From Dehalococcoidia bacterium (lineage in GTDB: Bacteria > Chloroflexota > Dehalococcoidia > Dehalococcoidales > E44-bin46), in the NCBI GenBank assembly GCA_004376105.1, contig SOKA01000043.1, positions 1 to 38,725 of the forward strand: 38,725 nt of DNA, given 5' to 3'. The position numbers and the translations under genes were made by a program. The notes under the pieces are model-generated. The model ran no database searches. It saw only the letters and a list, made by a program, of their open reading frames with translations, and had not been told where the DNA came from. Shown here in pieces: positions 36,445 to 38,725 of the stretch; within the stretch, counting starts at the first letter, position 1; the number at the start of each line of letters is the position of its first letter.

Positions 36445-36801
36445 TTGAATAGTTTCCCCGAGATGCTCCTTCTAACACGAGCCGTCGACACAGCACGCAG
36501 GGCACACACCCTGAGTCGCCGGCTTCCCGTTCTTCATAGTTATGGCCTTAGCACAACAAAGACAAAGTTTGAAGTAGAGCCAACCTTCTGCATTCTTTGC
36601 GGGCTATGCGTGCGTTACTGTGAAGAGGTGAAGAAGAAGAATGCCATTGGCTTTATTGGCAGAGGAACAGAACGAGAGGTAGTGTTTTTCCCAGAAATAG
36701 CTCGTGAGGAATGCCCCAACTGTGAGGAGTGCTATTCACTTTGTCCTACAGGGGTGCTTCCATCCCACTATGCCTTAGCCGAGGCGCGTCATTCTACATA
36801 G
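36445..36801 (+). CDS. Two [4Fe-4S] ferredoxin-domain protein (TTG start)
   Basis: CILCGLCVRYCEE and CPNCEECYSLCPTG; resembles the ferredoxin segment of the NuoG-like subunit at 27067. Confidence 0.75.
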   Translation: MNSFPEMLLLTRAVDTARRAHTLSRRLPVLHSYGLSTTKTKFEVEPTFCILCGLCVRYCEEVKKKNAIGFIGRGTEREVVFFPEIAREECPNCEECYSLCPTGVLPSHYALAEARHST

Positions 36802-36817
36802 TCCCTCATGAGGAGGG

Positions 36818-37057
36818 ATGATTTCTTATCCCATCTGCACTCAGAATAGAATGACTGCTGACGAGATTGCCAGACTTCAAATAGGGATACATCCCGCGCT
36901 CATGGCTTCACCAGTAGCCTACCAGCTCATCAACGCAGCGGAACTTGCTGTTAAAGCGAGGAAGTCGGTGAGCAAGAATCAGCAGTTTAACCCTCTTGTA
37001 TCACTTGTTGATGACAGAATAACACCCGCTGGCGACAACATAACACCACTTGAATAA
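36818..37057 (+). CDS. Hypothetical small protein
   Basis: 79 aa ORF with purine-rich AGGAGG just upstream; no recognisable family. Confidence 0.35.
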   Translation: MISYPICTQNRMTADEIARLQIGIHPALMASPVAYQLINAAELAVKARKSVSKNQQFNPLVSLVDDRITPAGDNITPLE

Positions 37058-37085
37058 AAATTAACACAGTGGTAATCTTTGACAA

Positions 37086-38725
37086 ATGGGCAAGCCAAAA
37101 CAAGCCTTAAATGATAGCCGCCGCGTAACTACTAGCGGCGATATTGAAGTCTCCACCTATTTGGAGATTGCTAAGGAGCTTGGCGGTGAGCAGCCCTTGG
37201 CATTAAAAGAAGTTACACCTAGTGCTGAGCGGGAAGCCATAATTGTCATCGATTTCGGCTCACAATATAGCCTGCTCATTGTCCGACGAATACGCGAATG
37301 CCAGGTATACTGTGAGCTACTACCCTATGATACCCCGTGGGAAAAGATAGCCCCGTTGAATCCCAAGGGATTTATCCTCTCCGGAGGACCAGCTAGTGCT
37401 TATAAACCAGGCGCACCCCTGGCTCCAGCCTACATTTATGAAAGCCATCTACCAATATTGGGCATATGCTACGGGATGCAAGTCCTTACCAAGCAACTAG
37501 GAGGAAAGGTTACTCCGGGAGCAAAGTATGAGTATGGTCACGCTATCCTTCACTTGAGTGATATAGATTCACCTCTATTTGCCGATTTATCTTCCTCCTC
37601 CCCGGTATGGATGAGCCACGGTGACCAAATTGAAAAAATGCCACCTGGTTTCACTGCCTTAGCCTATACTGAAAATTCACCTATTGCCGTTATGGGCAAT
37701 GAGAAAGGAATATTTGGTCTCCAATTTCATCCTGAGGTAGCCCATACCCCTCAGGGAAAAACTATCCTAAAGAATTTCGCCTACCGAATATGTGGCTGCC
37801 AGGGAAACTGGACGGTAGGCAACCTCATAGATGAGAGTATATCCAGAATTAGAAAGCAAGTAGGTAAAGGTAAGGTCATCAGTGCTCTCTCCGGCGGAGT
37901 TGATTCCTCAGTAGTAGCCACCCTCATCCACCGAGCTATCGGTGACCAGCTCACCTGTATCTTTGTAAATCATGGGCTACTACGTCGTGAAGAGGTAGAA
38001 AGAACCTTTAATGTCTTCCGGCTTAATCTAGGCATGAATATTATCTATGTTGATGCCAGTAAAAGATTCCTTAGCCGCCTAAAAGGGGTAACAGACCCTG
38101 AGATGAAGCGCAAGGTTATTGGTGAGGAATTTATCAAAGTATTTGAGGAGGAAGCTAGCAAGATAGGTAAGGTTGACTTTCTGGCTCAGGGAACCCTATA
38201 CCCTGATGTTATTGAGAGTGCATTATCAGGCAGTGCCTCAGCCAAAATAAAAACCCATCACAATGTTGGTGGTTTGCCAGCCAAGATGACGCTCAACTTG
38301 CTTGAACCTTTGCGGTACCTGTTTAAGGACGAGGTGCGCCAAGTAGGGTTGGAGCTGGGTCTCCCCGAGGAGATGATATGGCGACAGCCCTTTCCCGGTC
38401 CGGGCTTAGCCATCCGCATTATTGGTGAGGTAACCAAGGAGAAGCTAGAGATACTGCGCGGTGCTGACTGGATTGTAATGAACGAGATTAAGAAGGCAAA
38501 GCTATACCGCCAGTTATGGCAGAGCTTTGCTATACTCACCGATGTCAAATCTGTAGGGGTAATGGGGGACTACAGAACCTATGGCTACCTGGTTGCTGTC
38601 CGTGCTGTAACCAGCGAGGATGCTATGACCGCTGACTGGGCACGCCTTCCTTACGACCTGCTGGCTAGGATTTCAAACCGCATCGCCAACGAGGTGCCCG
38701 GAGTAAACCGGGTAGTCTATGATAT
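37086..38725 (+). CDS. guaA: GMP synthase (glutamine-hydrolysing), 3' end truncated by window edge
   Basis: Own translation: [29 protein letters not shown]...[10 protein letters not shown]...LQFHPEV...[18 protein letters not shown]; open to the edge; start codon uncertain. Confidence 0.95.
   Translation, partial: MGKPKQALNDSRRVTTSGDIEVSTYLEIAKELGGEQPLALKEVTPSAEREAIIVIDFGSQYSLLIVRRIRECQVYCELLPYDTPWEKIAPLNPKGFILSGGPASAYKPGAPLAPAYIYESHLPILGICYGMQVLTKQLGGKVTPGAKYEYGHAILHLSDIDSPLFADLSSSSPVWMSHGDQIEKMPPGFTALAYTENSPIAVMGNEKGIFGLQFHPEVAHTPQGKTILKNFAYRICGCQGNWTVGNLIDESISRIRKQVGKGKVISALSGGVDSSVVATLIHRAIGDQLTCIFVNHGLLRREEVERTFNVFRLNLGMNIIYVDASKRFLSRLKGVTDPEMKRKVIGEEFIKVFEEEASKIGKVDFLAQGTLYPDVIESALSGSASAKIKTHHNVGGLPAKMTLNLLEPLRYLFKDEVRQVGLELGLPEEMIWRQPFPGPGLAIRIIGEVTKEKLEILRGADWIVMNEIKKAKLYRQLWQSFAILTDVKSVGVMGDYRTYGYLVAVRAVTSEDAMTADWARLPYDLLARISNRIANEVPGVNRVVYD

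Noticed and set aside
1-38725. CRISPR arrays, tRNA or rRNA genes, transposase-bearing IS elements
   Set aside because: No regularly spaced repeats, no cloverleaf-like or rRNA-like sequence and no intact transposase seen; only the integrase remnant.

Overview
The window is a compact bacterial metabolic region with no CRISPR, rRNA or tRNA genes that I could recognise. Gene content suggests an anaerobe, possibly Chloroflexi/Dehalococcoidia; this is inference only. From left to right: (1) a branched-chain amino acid block, ilvC (cut by the left edge), ilvN, ilvB, a small unlisted ORF, and ilvD; (2) rpiB, a tsaC/Sua5-like gene and a decayed tyrosine-recombinase remnant; (3) a soluble DMSO-reductase-family molybdoenzyme with an unusual partner, a DmsB-type Fe-S subunit interrupted by a whole GltD-like flavoprotein module; (4) a long minus-strand sulfur run: Rrf2 regulator, ThiF/HesA-like E1, class-V desulfurase, cysK, cysE, metB/metC-type enzyme, thrC, NIL-domain protein, nifS, nifU, thi4, a putative metallopeptidase-like protein, a ThiS/MoaD-like carrier, MOSC and nadA; (5) two near-identical rhodanese lipoprotein paralogs at the ends of that run; (6) a [NiFe] hydrogenase operon (maturation protease, large and small subunits, NuoG-like, NuoF-GltD fusion, NuoE); (7) a two-CW-type Cys-rich protein, a NarL-type two-component pair and an orphan ferredoxin; (8) guaA, cut by the right edge. 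The best candidates for something undescribed are the DmsB/GltD nested fusion with its molybdoenzyme, the hydrogenase with a NuoF-GltD fusion, and the translationally coupled metallopeptidase-like/sulfur-carrier pair inside the sulfur cluster.
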